A stretch of DNA of 64,000 nt from Eretmocerus hayati (GCA_029851415.1 CM056742.1:79350748-79414747), one strand, 5' to 3'. Shown: positions 13,235 through 24,075, numbered from the stretch's first letter. Program-made: numbers and translations. The notes: generated from the sequence alone by a model not told the origin.

Positions 13235-14616
13235 CTGCGCAACAAAATTTTGGGTCTGAAAAAATGCATGGACCGAACACCGGTTTTCTTGTGTATTTTG
13301 CGACGCTGAAACCGAATCTGAGCTCGGATTTGCGCCTACACGTTAGGATTTTTTTCCAATTGAAACGACTTATCCTCTAAAAAAACAGCGTTTTCTCACG
13401 TTTTTCGCTAATTTTGTAAACTGGAGGTCTCTTAGCCAGGGAGTACAGATGGGTCAAAAAGCATATCAAAATGTGTTACCCTACGTATTTTGACCCGCTG
13501 AACACGATTCTGGTGTTTTTAGAGCACGATGTCGCAACCTCGAAGCCGTATGAACTTATAAGTCCACCTGGTATTTGGGAAGAAGTTCAGTTTTGCAATA
13601 AATCTTCGAAAAATCATTCAACAGTCTAGAATGGACCGGATCAGACGTTTAACCTCGCATTTTCTTCGTTCTGTAACATACTTTGAGGAAAAAATTATCC
13701 AACAGCCGCAGAAATATTGAATTTTACGTCAGGGATTCCTTTCTCGAACAACTATTTAGGTCATAACTTTCGCTCCGCTGAAATCACGAGGAGAAAAATT
13801 TCTCCTTGCACAGGGTACCTGAATATAGTCCCCCTATGCAAAATGGCCGTCTGAACGCGAACTCGTGATTTATTTTGGAATATCATGTCAGGAAATTGGT
13901 CTAGAACAAGAAAACTCTTCAAAAAATAGGTTTCTCGCGACTAGAAGGAAATTCTGACGTGTTAGCTCTGAATCAACCACGGGATTGTGTCAAGACGGGC
14001 ATTTTGCGTCAGATAATCATGGTTGAGTACCACGTGCTGGAGGAAACTTTTCTCCTCGTGATTTCAGCACAGCAAAAGTTATGACAAATATCTGTGTTTG
14101 AAAAACAAATTCCTTACGTGAAACCAGTGCCTCTACGATTGTCGGACAATTTTTTCCCCAAAGTATGTTACAAAACGTAGAAAATGCGAGATTGAACGTT
14201 TAATTCGGTCCATTCTCGAAAACTAAGACTGTTTTATGATTTTTCGAAGATTATTGCAAAATCAGCCTCCTTTCCAAATACCAGGTGGACTAGTAAGCTC
14301 ATACGGCTTCGAAGGTTCAATATATCGCTCTGAAAACACCGGGATCGTGTTCAGCGGGTCTAAATACTTAGGGAAACACATTTTGATATGCATTTTGACT
14401 CATCTGTACTCCCTGCCTAAGAGGCCTTCAGTTCACGAAATTAGCAAAAAAAGTGGAAAAACGCTGTTTTTTAGAGAATAAGTAGTTTCAATTAGAAAAA
14501 AATCCTAACGTGTAGGCGCAAATCTGAGCTCGGATTCGGTTTAAGTGTCGAAAAATACGCAGGAAAATCATTGTCCGGTCCATGCATCATTTCAAACCCA
14601 GAATTTTGTTGCGCAG
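13235..14616. mobile_element. 1.38 kb foldback element
   Basis: Inverted arms of about 630 bp (about 13235-13866 and 13980-14616) flank a spacer of about 110 bp. The ends are CTGCGCAACAAAATT and its reverse complement. Near the loop, gcaaaatggccgtctgaacg pairs imperfectly with gtcaagacgggcattttgcg. Arm divergence shows it is not recent. No transposase was found, and its flanks (aaca, cata) give no clear target duplication. Confidence 0.8.
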
Positions 14617-15464
14617 CATAATCAATTCCAAAAGTAATCCATCGAACGAACTCACATACAACTCATCGTATGCGATTTGGGTATTCGAAATGATCGTAAT
14701 GAACGTTGTGCTTCGTCGTCATTTGAAAAAACACTATGATGTATGGATTCAAAAGCCTGCTCACATGACGAATTTCGGCGCTCATTTGGAATTGAAATCC
14801 AAGCTTCCACAAGTATTTGGCACTGGTAATAAACTTTCGAAATCGCTCTTGAACGGAGGAATGCGAGCACATTTCTGATAATTCGTGGATATGGTGAGAC
14901 CCAGTCATTCAAGAAAGATGAAATAGAGAGGTTCAGTATTCTCTATCTCTAGCATGAATCTTCATGAGTATTTCAGGTATTTGGCATACCAGTGACTCTG
15001 CCTGCATATGGTCTAACATGCATTGACATCGCAAACGCGTGTACTATTGAATGTGATGTAACTGATGTGGATCATATTGGTGTTTGAATGACACTGAATC
15101 GCTGACCAAATATTCGTTCTGAACGACTTTTGATCGAATCACTGTATAACTCCTCACTGAATCTCGATATCTATCACCACAGCTCCATCTCTGGCGGGCT
15201 TGGGCCAGACCAACGAATGATATGGACGAATATACGTGGAAATATTGAAGTTTGTCTAGTTCTCAGAGTCGTCTCGAGTACGAAGATGATATTACAAATG
15301 GTTGGAAAAGGATCGTTGTAACTATCCAATCGCGTGAATTAGATTTTTCGTGCTTTTCAATCTCTTAACGCTCTTATTTGCTAACATTATTTGATTCGAA
15401 TTCGAATCACAGTTTCATGATTCAAGTAGCAATAACAGAGATTGCAAGGGTGGGATTGAAATTA
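14617..15464. other. Interval without a recognised gene
   Basis: Overlapping frames of 80-98 codons occur on both strands at 14582-14912, and a 63-codon frame at 15130-15321, but none is recognised. They could be decayed exons of the gene candidate downstream, but no splice signals support it. Nothing else was seen. Confidence 0.3.
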
Positions 15465-15846
15465 AGGCGATGCGGTCACCGTGCACCGTGCACAATGAAA
15501 ATTATTCCCACTTTTCTCCGATATTCTTGCGGTTTAGGCTAAACGACGAGAAGACAAATACTCATTGTCATCTAACTTGAGTTCGTCTTCTCGTCGTTTA
15601 GCTCAAATCGCAAAAGAATTGGATAGAAGTGCGAATAACGCGAGTGCGGACACTTCCTAACCTATAATATAGGCACTTCGTAATTCGCACTTTTATCCGA
15701 TTCTTTTGTAATTTGAGCTAAACGACGGAAGACGAACCCAAGTTAGATGATAATAAGTATTCGTCTTCTCGTCGTTCAGTCCAAATCGCAAGAATATCGG
15801 AGAAAAGTGGGAATAACTTCCAGCGTGCACGGTGACGGCATCGCCT
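15465..15846. mobile_element. 382 bp multi-hairpin MITE
   Basis: Terminal repeats AGGCGATGCGGTCACCGTGC and its complement are flanked by TA (TTA on the left), consistent with a Tc1/mariner-type MITE. The arms carry four copies of a GTCTTCTCGTCGTTTAG-type block, two in each orientation, at about 15539, 15585, 15718 and 15763. Each arm therefore folds on itself as well as with the other arm. It lies about 60 bp upstream of the exon candidate at 15908. Confidence 0.8.
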
Positions 15847-15907
15847 TACCTACTAATTATGTATTCCAAATCGTGCATAAAGACCATCATGATGCCATTT
15901 CGACTGA

Positions 15908-16398
15908 GCAAATGTTAGAACACATTTGATGATGCAAAACACATTCATGAGATGTTCAAATGCCGAGGCACCAACAAATATATTCCCCATCGAGAACCGC
16001 GAAACGAACTTTATCTGTTCGGACAACCACTTCTTCATGCCTTCTCCCATTGCTTCCTCAGTCAGTGATGGAAAATCAGAAAATTCTCGTTTTAAAGAAG
16101 TTAATGGAGAATGTGGGAATTCGTTATCGCCAAGTGAGTCATCCGCTCACGTGTTTCCCGTGTAAAAGGACGAAGAACTTAACGATTTAAAATATCCTTG
16201 CCCGCAGATATGGCATGTTGCGATAATGAAAATTCCATCTCGCACGACTGCACCGAAGTAGGAATAGAAGTCGAATGTACAGATACATCAATTGACTCGG
16301 GGATAGATATTGATAGTTTGTTAGGCAATAATAGTTGCTCGTCCCTGGAAGTCAGTTTTGAAACTCTCACGCATAAGTTGAAGGAGCTGCGCGAGTAA
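15908..16398 (+). CDS. Unrecognised host gene candidate, last two exons
   Basis: A plus-strand frame opens at 15908 after a stop at 15905. It reaches a good splice donor (CAA|GTGAGT, exon end 16133) with one base of a codon left over. A good acceptor (ccttgcccgcag|AT) starts the next exon at 16208 in exactly the matching phase. The frame then runs to a stop at 16396-16398. The intron is 74 bp, typical of insects. The product is Ser/Asn/Asp-rich and acidic. Its C-terminal part has short acidic runs (D-T-S-I-D-S-G-I-D-I-D) and ends in a short charged helix. Start codon and upstream exons are not identified; a stop at 15905 means this exon must be spliced or be near the start. I do not recognise the family. 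A chance open frame is possible, but the phased intron argues for a real gene. Confidence 0.45.
16134..16207 (+). other. Predicted 74 bp GT-AG intron
   Basis: The donor is GTGAGTC and the acceptor is a pyrimidine-containing ccttgcccgcag. Removing it joins two open frames without a stop and in the same phase. Without removal, the upstream frame stops shortly after the donor. Confidence 0.5.
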
Positions 16399-16859
16399 AA
16401 ATTTTCGTATATCAAACTACTTCATGTATTTTACAAGCGTATCCTCGCTTTCATCTTGCACTTCAATTTCGCAGCATCACATTTCTCGAGCTCGATATGA
16501 CAGTTGAGAACCCAACCACTTTAAATTAATCACGAAACTATTTATAAGATTCACGACAAATCAGTTCTTGAGCAATCGGAACCAGGGGCGCTAATAATCA
16601 ATAAGTGTACTCCACACGTATTTTTCTACATGATTTTGTTCGTTCTGAGGAGAAGGGGTCGTTTTTGTGACAGCGAATTTTTCATCAGTTTTTTCAATTC
16701 GATCGCATGTTCTCTTCAACAAAAGTCCTCTCATCTGAGAACGCTTGATTCACTCCATCCCTCTCGCCAAAATCGTAACGCTTTTGCTTTTGTTGCTTTC
16801 TCAAAGAGGAAGGGTTGTATTCGTGACAAGGGATTTTCCAACGATTCCCTCACCCTAAC
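16399..16859. other. 3' flank of the gene candidate, no gene seen
   Basis: AT-rich sequence after the stop at 16398. No clear polyadenylation signal is visible close to the stop; aatcaataa at about 16596 is a weak possibility. The 81-codon frame at 16630-16875 is not recognised. Confidence 0.3.
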
Positions 16860-17250
16860 CCATTTTTCATCCTAAAAATCTGCTCTCGCGGATTTGGTTT
16901 TAGCCATACTGTTCCTCTTGCCGTAACTTTTCTATTGTAGGTCGCACCTTTCCTTCTACGATCGTTCCTGCTACGCGGAAAATCTATCTGAGTCGATCAT
17001 TGACCGTATGTGTGTGTGTATGTCCGTGTGCTTTATATGAGTGCCACATGATCACCCAGAGATGTGCTGAAAGGATCCAAAAAATCTATTATTTTGTACA
17101 TAATTATCATTTTCCAGAATGTTCATACCAAACGTTTGTTCACCTGAACAAGCATTTTTTCTCTGTCTTCCGTCACTTGGTTCATATTGATCTTCTATTT
17201 CCGTATATTATCATAGTTCGAATCATACATTTTGCATCAGTCACAAAACA
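16860..17250. repeat. Diverged tandem duplication, unit 1
   Basis: This unit aligns over most of its length with 17705-18090. Shared landmarks, in order, are tttcatcctgaaaatc, gttcctctcgccgtaac, a gtgtgtgtgt run, ctttatatgagtgccacatg, gatgtgctgagaggat and ttccgtatattatcatag. The units start about 845 bp apart. Short frames differ between units, so it does not behave as coding DNA. Confidence 0.65.
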
Positions 17251-17704
17251 ATCAACGCATATTTCTTTCTCATTGATTGTATTGGAATTCCATATCAACC
17301 AATCGATCCATCATGGCAGATGGAACATTTGACTAGGTCCCTCCAAATTCTTTTGGAAGCCTCGCTAAAAGATATTTTCAGGAAACGAGAATAAATTTCC
17401 GAGAAGTTGAAAAAAATTTCCTCTCACCACGCATGAATTAGAAACTGTGCCATGGATTGATCTGCAAATCCCCCCAACATATCTTCGGGTGGTCGTGTAA
17501 CACTCACATAAATTTCAGGAAGATCAATGGAAGGGTCCAGGAGAATGCGTGCGTCAAAAAAACAACGCACACACACGAAAACATCAACTAGCTGTCCAAA
17601 TGATCATTGACCTCCACCACTGATCAACTTCGACGGAAAAAGTTCCGTACAATCGAAAGATGTCGGCGAGACGAACACAATCGGGCATCCGGATCCTCTT
17701 CTTT

Positions 17705-18090
17705 CAAGATATTTCATCCTGAAAATCCGCAGTCCAATGGATTCGGCTTTAAACATTCGTTCCTCTCGCCGTGACCGTTCTTTCCTAGGTCACACATTTT
17801 CTCCCACGATCCTACTTCCCACGCAAAGAATTCATCTTAGTCGCTTATTGTCCTTGTGTGTGTCTGAGCGTTGTTTACTTTCAAGCACCTCATCTTGTGA
17901 ACCCTCCCATCGATCGTTCCGAAGTTTATATGAGTACTACATGACCACCGTAAGATGTGCTGAGAGGATTTACAGATCCATCCATGGAACAGTTTCCGAT
18001 TCATTATTATCATACTTTTCCGTCCTCTGTCACTTGATTGATGTCGATTTTCCATTTCCGTATATTATCATAGTTTAAATCATAAATTCT
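17705..18090. repeat. Diverged tandem duplication, unit 2
   Basis: Second copy of the block at 16860-17250. It contains an extra segment of about 50 bp after the gtgtgtgt run. Its right end meets the inverted-repeat element that starts at about 18097. Confidence 0.65.
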
Positions 18091-18573
18091 GCATTACACT
18101 GAGAAACTGCTGGTCAGAGTCCTGACCGCGTGATCGCGTTTTACTTCGACCGCATCGCGATCGGTCCTCCGACCGACGCGTGGTCGAGAAACTGACCACG
18201 AGAGTTCGACAAGGGGTATTTTGCTCTGGCGCGGCCGTACGTCTGCTAAACAGTGGGACGAATGCGTTCGGGATTCTCACGACTAAACAAATCGAATGCA
18301 ATGTTGAGTGAGCCTACGTCGTCACGAGAAGATTATCATTACTTACGCTGATTGTATAATTGTTGGGTGTTTTGGGTATCGAAAGTGCTCAGCTCAGATA
18401 GATCTTCAAACATAACCTCGCAGCCGGTTCCGTTTAAAAATTCTCACGTGCTCTTTAATAAATATATCTTGTTTTGGTGTGTTGAATGATAAACCATAAA
18501 ATCAAAACCTGAAACCCAAGCCCCATCGGGGGAGCCGATGAACGTGTACGACATTTGAGTGATTATCATAAGA

Positions 18574-18642
18574 GAAGTGTGTTGTCCGAGTGGTAAATCT
18601 TTTGCCTGGTAAGCAAGAGATGGTGGGTTCAAATCACACTTC
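18574..18642 (+). ncRNA. tRNA-Thr-like sequence (SINE-type or tRNA pseudogene)
   Basis: The sequence TTGTCCGAGTGG resembles a Pol III A box and GGTTCAAATC matches the B-box consensus GGTTCRANNC. The middle has a 7-nt loop CTGGTAA on a stem TTTTGC/GCAAGA, placing GGT (Thr) as anticodon with T before it and AA after it. This is much like eukaryotic tRNA-Thr. The D arm does not pair, and the T stem overlaps the acceptor pairing (GAAGTGT/ACACTTC), so it is not a functional tRNA. It was probably captured from a tRNA or tRNA-derived SINE. Confidence 0.45.
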
Positions 18643-19068
18643 GGCCAAATTTTTTCTTTCTCGTGGACACTTTTTTTGTCTCAAAATACCGTTTGATCTA
18701 GTTTATAGCCATTTTTAGACATTTTGAATCATTATCTCGAGTTCATTCCAGCGGTCATTGAACAGATTCATAATAAATATTGTAATCGTATAGCAATATC
18801 TATCTTGTCTCAAATTCCTCGCTGATGCGCACCCAAGTCTCCAGAATATTCATTCAATTGCAGTTTAAAATTTTTAATCGAAATGACTATGTTCTTGTAA
18901 AGCTACCGAAAATACAGAAATATTTTATAACTATTCAATAAAAATTTCTCAAGAATAGCTGAAATGAATTGGGTTCACGATTCAAAATGTTAAAAAGTTG
19001 TTATAAAGTAATCCAAAAGGTATTTTAAGACATGAAAAAGTGTCCACGAAGAAAAAAAAATTTGACCA

Positions 19069-19136
19069 AAGTGTGATTTGAACCCACCATCTCTTGCTTA
19101 CCAGGCAAAAGATTTACCACTCGGACAACACACATC
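19069..19136 (-). ncRNA. tRNA-Thr-like sequence, second arm copy
   Basis: Mirror copy of the tRNA-like sequence at 18574-18642. The A-box-like region, the CTGGTAA anticodon loop and the B box are identical. The outer stem differs (tgtgt/acacttt) and pairs less well. Conservation of the internal promoter-like part while the ends drift is notable, but two copies cannot prove selection. Confidence 0.45.
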
Positions 19137-19635
19137 TCTCATGATAATCACTCAAATGTCGTACACGTTCATCGGCTCCCCCGATGGGGCTTGGGTTTCA
19201 GGTTTTGATTTTATGGTTTATCATTCAACACACCAAAACAAGATATATTTATTAAAGATTCCGAGGTGTCCCATACTCCGTGAAAGTATTTAACGGCACG
19301 TGAGAATTTTTAAACGAAACCGGCTGCGAGGTTATGTTTGAAGATCCATCTGAACTGAGCACTTTCGATACCCAAAACACCCAACAATTATAGAATCAGC
19401 GTAAGTAATCATAATCGTCTCGCGACGACGTAGGCTCACACAACATTGCATTCGATTGGTTTAGTCGTTAGAATTCCGAACGCATTCGTCCCACTGTTCA
19501 GCAGACGTACCGCCGCGCCAGAACAGAATACCCCTTGTCGAACTCTCGTGGTCAGTTTCTCGACCACGCGTCGCTCGAAGGGGCGATCTCGCGCGGCACG
19601 GAAAGTCGACCACCAGTTTCTCAGAGTAGTCACAG

Positions 19636-20334
19636 AAGAATCACCAGAATTAAGCGGCGGGCAAAATCCCGTCTGTCCAGATCCTCCCGATCAGGGCTGC
19701 CAAAGTAAAATCGTAAGCAGGGCTGCCAACTTGACAGAAAAAAATATGAGTTTGGATTAAGAGAGCGAGAACAGACCTTATGTGTCGCGAGTATTAAAGC
19801 ACTGATTATCAAGTCCATCTTATCATCTAAGATCATCTAAGATCATCTAGGATTATCTCAGAGTTGTCTTCGATTACCTTTTTATCTGAATGTCATCTTT
19901 TGGTTATATATTTATCCTTCAGTTATCTAATCGTTGTTTCTAAGTCATTTCGTCCTGTTTGCGTTATACGCTGAGGTCGTGGGATGGTGGAGACGTCCAA
20001 GGTCTTGAAATGATGAGGCCACAAGATTCATCGAATCTATATATTGTGCCATAACTAAATTGAAGAACTATGTACATATGGAGCGGTGGTCATATGTGCT
20101 GCTCGAGTGAGCTGCTGCTACTGGTGAGCTGGACGAGAGCTCGCAAGCGAGTCAGCTGAAATGTGGCCGTGTCGCGCACGCCACGCGTGCGCACAGGATT
20201 CATTGTAGAGACATCATATTTTAACTGTTCGAGTATTTCTGAATACTCCACCCACTTTGGCCAGTATGTCCAATAAAATATGAGGAACTGAAACATAATC
20301 AAAACCAAAAATTGGAAAAATGAACGACCGACGA
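19636..20334. other. Interval between inverted-repeat element and BEL/Pao remnant
   Basis: Contains cagggctgccaa twice (about 19696 and 19718), a sequence type often seen at hAT transposon ends, and a short repeat of atcatctaag at about 19818-19850. From about 20260 the minus strand shows a purine tract (aaagtgggtggag) downstream of the BEL/Pao integrase that could be a polypurine tract beside a 3' LTR. No matching 5' LTR was identified. Confidence 0.3.
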
Positions 20335-21305
20335 TCACTCGTCGGTTATGAGTAGAGGGATTAATTGTACGATTGATCTCTGGAGCTCAATTGTTGCCGT
20401 CCTGATTGTGACCTCACGAACATGACCATCGTGTCCAGGATGACATGCAATTATGCATCCTAGGGGCCACTTTCTAGGAGCCGTGTTCTCGTTGCGGATG
20501 AGTACTAAATCCCCCACAGCGAGAGAATGAGTTGGTGCCTTCCATCTGTTGCGCCATTGCAATGATGTGAGATACTCAGTGGACCACCTTGACCAAAAAT
20601 GCTGCAACATTTGAGTCAGTATTCGCAACCGTTGATTTCCTGGCACATTTTTCTCAGTGATATCAAGTTCTGGTACTAGAAAAGACGAACGTTAAATTGA
20701 GAAATGAGCAGGTGTCAATGGATTCAAGTCTGAGGAATCGTCTGAAATAGGCATAAGAGGTCTTGTGTTAAGACAGGCTCCAATCCTGCTTAAGAGAGTT
20801 GAGAGTTCAATAAAGGTCAAAACTCGATCACCAATGACTCAATTGATGTGACGTTTCATTGTCTTCACTGCTGCTTCCCAGATGCCCCTAAAAGTGAGGA
20901 GTGGCTAGAGGGTTGAATTTCTACACAGTACCATCCTGCGATAGATCGAGAGCGATTTGTTGGATGTGGGCGGATGCCTCCTGAAACATGTCTCTCAATT
21001 CCGCATCAGAACCCACGAAATTCAACGCCTTATCGCTTACAAGCTCCTGACACTGTCCACGTCGTGCTGTGAACCTATGGGAAGCTGAGAGAAAAGCCTG
21101 GGTTGTATGATCTTCCACAGCTTCTAGCTGCATGACACGAATGCTGAGGCATATAAAAACTGCAATATATCCCTTGAGTGTTCCCCGTTCTCTCGATTTT
21201 TATAAACGTACAGCATAAGGCCTAGCGTAGTCAACTCCTGAGTGTAGGAAAGGTTTACTTGGAGTCACCCGAGCTGATGGTGAGTCCCCCATGAGTTGTT
21301 GGTTT
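20335..21305 (-). pseudogene. BEL/Pao element A: integrase, frameshifted
   Basis: Minus-strand pieces form the integrase part of a BEL/Pao LTR retrotransposon. An rve core (G-V-D-Y-A-R-P-Y near 21260) leads into a segment at 21133-20921 (F-T-A-R-R-G and N-F-V-G). A middle piece at about 20860-20690 has A-C-L-N-T-R-P-L and L-T-P-A-H-F. The C-terminal domain typical of BEL/Pao (DUF5641 type; W-S-R-W-S-T-E-Y-L, G-D-L-V-L-I-R) ends at the stop near 20335. At least two frameshifts or stops break the frame. Integrase joins retroelement DNA to the genome, but this copy cannot make a working enzyme. Confidence 0.75.
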
Positions 21306-21891
21306 CTCGATGCAGCCTACCTCATACAAACGGTACAAAATCGAAAAAATAATATAACCGCACTGTTTTGAATTGCAATTGTAGAACGGTATTTCTGTGA
21401 GAAGCTGAGGAAAAATATTTGAATCCGGATGGTAAGCTAAATAAGCCTCTAAATGTGATGGTATCGCGATTTTCTTGATTTTTACATGGTATACGGCTGA
21501 AATATGAACAAAATGACAACACAGTGTATTTTAAAAATTGAAATGAGACTCATAGCTCGTCACTTGATTTTGAAGATTTACATCGAATTTCGGAGAAATC
21601 AATGATGAAATTTATCTTAGAGTCAAGTCAGGCAAAATATAATCCCTATCAGTCGTCTAGACAATGTTTTAATTTCAATCTATTTGATTGAAGTTGATTC
21701 ACGAATGTTCCATGTGTGAAATTCCGTAATTGCTTTTCTGAACCAAATACCTCGGCTTGGAAGCGAGTGGCACCACTCTTTTTACATGTTTTCAAGGTCT
21801 GAGAATTACATGAAACGCATTTCAAACGTGTGCGATGAGAAGTTTTTATTTTATTTCGGAGGGTCAATAGTTGAAAGTTCCATGGAAACCC
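21306..21891. other. Breakpoint interval where BEL/Pao RT and RNase H are missing
   Basis: Between the protease (ends 21892) and integrase (starts about 21305), an intact BEL/Pao element would have several kb of reverse transcriptase and RNase H. Only about 585 bp of unrelated AT-rich sequence is present, so the element has an internal deletion with or without filler insertion. No gene is seen in it. Confidence 0.55.
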
Positions 21892-22440
21892 TCATACACT
21901 TGAGAGGTTGATAGAGGTCACTTTCCGCAATACAAGAGCCTCGGCGTTCAAACTGAATTCAGAATCGAATCGCGGTTCAACGATGAAGTTTGCTAATGTG
22001 CGAGAGACAGTAACGAGCTCATCTCCGACACCAGAAATTGGTGCATGAATCAATTTAAATTTGAGGTGTAATTTTTGACATAGAAAGAATGAAACAAACG
22101 AAACCTGAGAAGCTGGATCAATGAGAGCTCGAACTTTGAGGCGTACTCCGTTCTCTGCCACAACGTAGACCTGAAGTCCCAAATCAACTGTTGGTCCAGC
22201 AACGTTGGTGGCATGAGCGTTGATCAACGACGAATCCTCGCCGTTGCTTGATGACTTAGGTGGATCGTTGGATTTTGTAGACGAAACAGCACTGTTTGTC
22301 GATGACGTCTCGCTCTTTGGATCAGCAGTTCTGAGAAGATGGAGAAGTGAGTGATCTTTGCCTTTGCACGTAAAACATCGTATCTTCAGATTTGCATACT
22401 TCAATCCCATGCTTCTCCAAACAATTGTAACACAGCTCAT
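21892..22440 (-). pseudogene. BEL/Pao element A: aspartic protease region
   Basis: The frame has V-R-A-L-I-D-P-A-S-Q-V-S-F-V, the position of the aspartic protease active site in BEL/Pao polyproteins (DUF1758-type; family pattern A-L-L-D-x-G-S). Here D-P replaces the usual D-x-G, and the following conserved block G-V-G-D is present. The protease processes the Gag-Pol polyprotein. It overlaps the gag frame and stops at 21892, where homology to the family also ends. Confidence 0.7.
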
Positions 22441-23673
22441 TATGAGTCACAGAATGTTTACGTTCCGAAAGTGATTTAGCCCTGAAAACGTCGCACGTTA
22501 GAATGTGATGATCCTTATCACAACAAGAACATTTGGTAATTGTCTTAGAACCCTCCCTTCCGTTAGTTTGATGAGCGTGCAAGTTTTGCGAATTATTCTT
22601 CTCTGATTTCTTAGGATGAGATGACGTCTGATTATTCGCCAAAAGGCTCGATTTACTACCAGCTTCAATGGATTCCAGAGTGGCGATGGTAGTTTTCATG
22701 AAAGTAATGAGTTGCTCTTGAGTAGGAGGTTCAATCGCATCTGACGAAATTCTTTCCCAGTTACGACGTATATTTGCATTCATGCGACAAACAGTAATAG
22801 CCACGATAAGGTCATCCCACGTATCGACTGGCCTTGCAAGGTTTTTGAGACACTCGAGGATTGGAAGTTTCCATTTTCAAACGTTTCAGCTCACTGCTAG
22901 TTTCTGAATTCATTGCCTTGACAGCTGAGAATTCAGCGGTTCGCGAAGAAAGCCATCTACGCGAGTTAACAAAATACTGCACGAGTTCATTCCATGCCCC
23001 ATCGTAATTGTCATCTGTCATTGGAATGGATTCAATTTCATCCAAAGCTTCACCAGAAATGTGAGTGTGTAGAAATGGAATTTGAGAAAAGGCGCGATGT
23101 GATCTTGGCGATGCACGAGAGCTCGAAAAAAATCCCGAAAATTGTCCCAATCCTGATGAGCCCCCAAAATGAGGAAGATCAATTTTTGGGATTGAGTGTT
23201 GCAATGGATTGAGTTGAGCAGGTCCATGATTGTTTGGTGCCCCATCTTGGCCGTCACGACGTGCCTCAGCCGCCAATTGCAGCTCAATTTCCTCAATAAA
23301 GTCGCGAAATTTACCCTTGTTGTCATAATAACTATCCTCGACTGTCCTCTAAGAACGTCGTGAAATAAAGATGAGATTCATCAAGTTTCTCCAAATCCAT
23401 GATTCTATCATGATTATTTCTAAACTCCTCGAAATTATCCTCTAACCCATTTAGACGTGAAGTTTCAGTACCTTGAGTCATTTTTTCCTGATCCCTGGCT
23501 TTGAAGTTAGCGTAGGCGCCAGGAATGCTCTTCTGCAACGATTGTTGCGCTTCGTACAATTTTTCCATGATGAAGAAAAGAGGAAGCCCACGAAGTATGA
23601 ATTGAAGATTGCAATTACGTGCCCAACGTACGTGACTTGAGTTCGTTAAGAGCAAATCAAATCGAGATTCCAA
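22322..23673 (-). pseudogene. BEL/Pao element A: gag region, frameshifted
   Basis: Several overlapping minus-strand frames (23673-23332, 23326-23018, 23276-22812, 22804-22322) together have the layout of BEL/Pao Gag (DUF1759 type). An N-terminal coiled region starts with M-E-K-L-Y-E-A-Q-Q-S at about 23567, followed by P-K-I-D-L-P-H-F-G-G, which is characteristic. The central helical part comes next. A cysteine-histidine segment then has C-S-C-C-D-K-D-H-H-I-L-T-C and C-Y-N-C-L-E-K-H-G. Gag forms the particle that packages the RNA. At least three frameshifts make it non-functional. A possible primer-binding site (ttgggcacgtaattgc on minus, about 23610) precedes it, but no LTR was matched. Confidence 0.75.
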
Positions 23674-23942
23674 ATACCTTGAAGTGACAAGAAGACGTCA
23701 CGAGATGATTTGATTGCGTAACAACAACAGAATTGATTATCTAACGTGCGGTTACCCTCTTGCGATAGTTCTTGCAGAAAGGGCATACTATATAAATTCA
23801 AGCTATGATATACCAGGTATACACATAACTCAGAGAATGACATCAATAAGACATCAGATATTTATCCACTGTAGGACTATAATATCGTCATCAGCAGAGA
23901 CGTATTATTTTGATACGCACAGATACATGAGCTATATTCGAT
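23674..23942. other. Spacer between BEL/Pao A and Penelope pair
   Basis: May include the 5' LTR remnant of BEL/Pao A on the minus strand. No LTR partner was found, and no gene is supported. Confidence 0.3.
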
Positions 23943-24027
23943 GTATGAGTTGATTATTTGGTCTCATCGATCTTGAAGGACGGTGGGGAACTAAATAGAT
24001 TCCCAAAATTTCATGGAAGGAATTTTA

Positions 24028-24075
24028 TTGCTACGTTCCGTCCACTAGGTTTCGTGAACCTCATCAGGCTTCAGG
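24028..24075 (-). ncRNA. Hammerhead-like motif, left Penelope tail (mutated core)
   Basis: On the minus strand: CTGATGA (24067-24061), then a stem (ggttcac pairing with gtggac, with a G-U pair), then GGAAC instead of GAAAC. The G at the GAAA position should abolish cleavage. It is the counterpart of the better-preserved motif at 27505-27560. Confidence 0.55.

Larger units (their letters stand above)
18097..19635. mobile_element. 1.54 kb inverted-repeat element with tRNA-like arms
   Basis: Arms of about 605-620 bp (18097-18702 and 19012-19635) flank a unique loop of about 310 bp. The outer ends read CTGAGAAACTG and its complement, followed by gtggtc. Landmarks shared by both arms include ccttgtcgaactctcgtggtc, a CCCCGATGGGG-type block, and a complete tRNA-like sequence. 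The arms differ by many substitutions and one ~35 bp indel, so it is not recent. No clear target duplication and no transposase were found. Parallel 60-70 codon frames in the arms are a consequence of the repeat. Confidence 0.8.

Noticed and set aside
18574..18642. Functional tRNA-Thr gene
   Set aside because: The D arm does not pair and the T stem conflicts with the acceptor stem, so only a tRNA-like or SINE-like origin is claimed.
18444..19293. Identical 60-70 codon frames in both arms of the inverted repeat
   Set aside because: They are the antisense of the tRNA-like sequence and its flank. Identity reflects the inverted repeat and not a protein gene.
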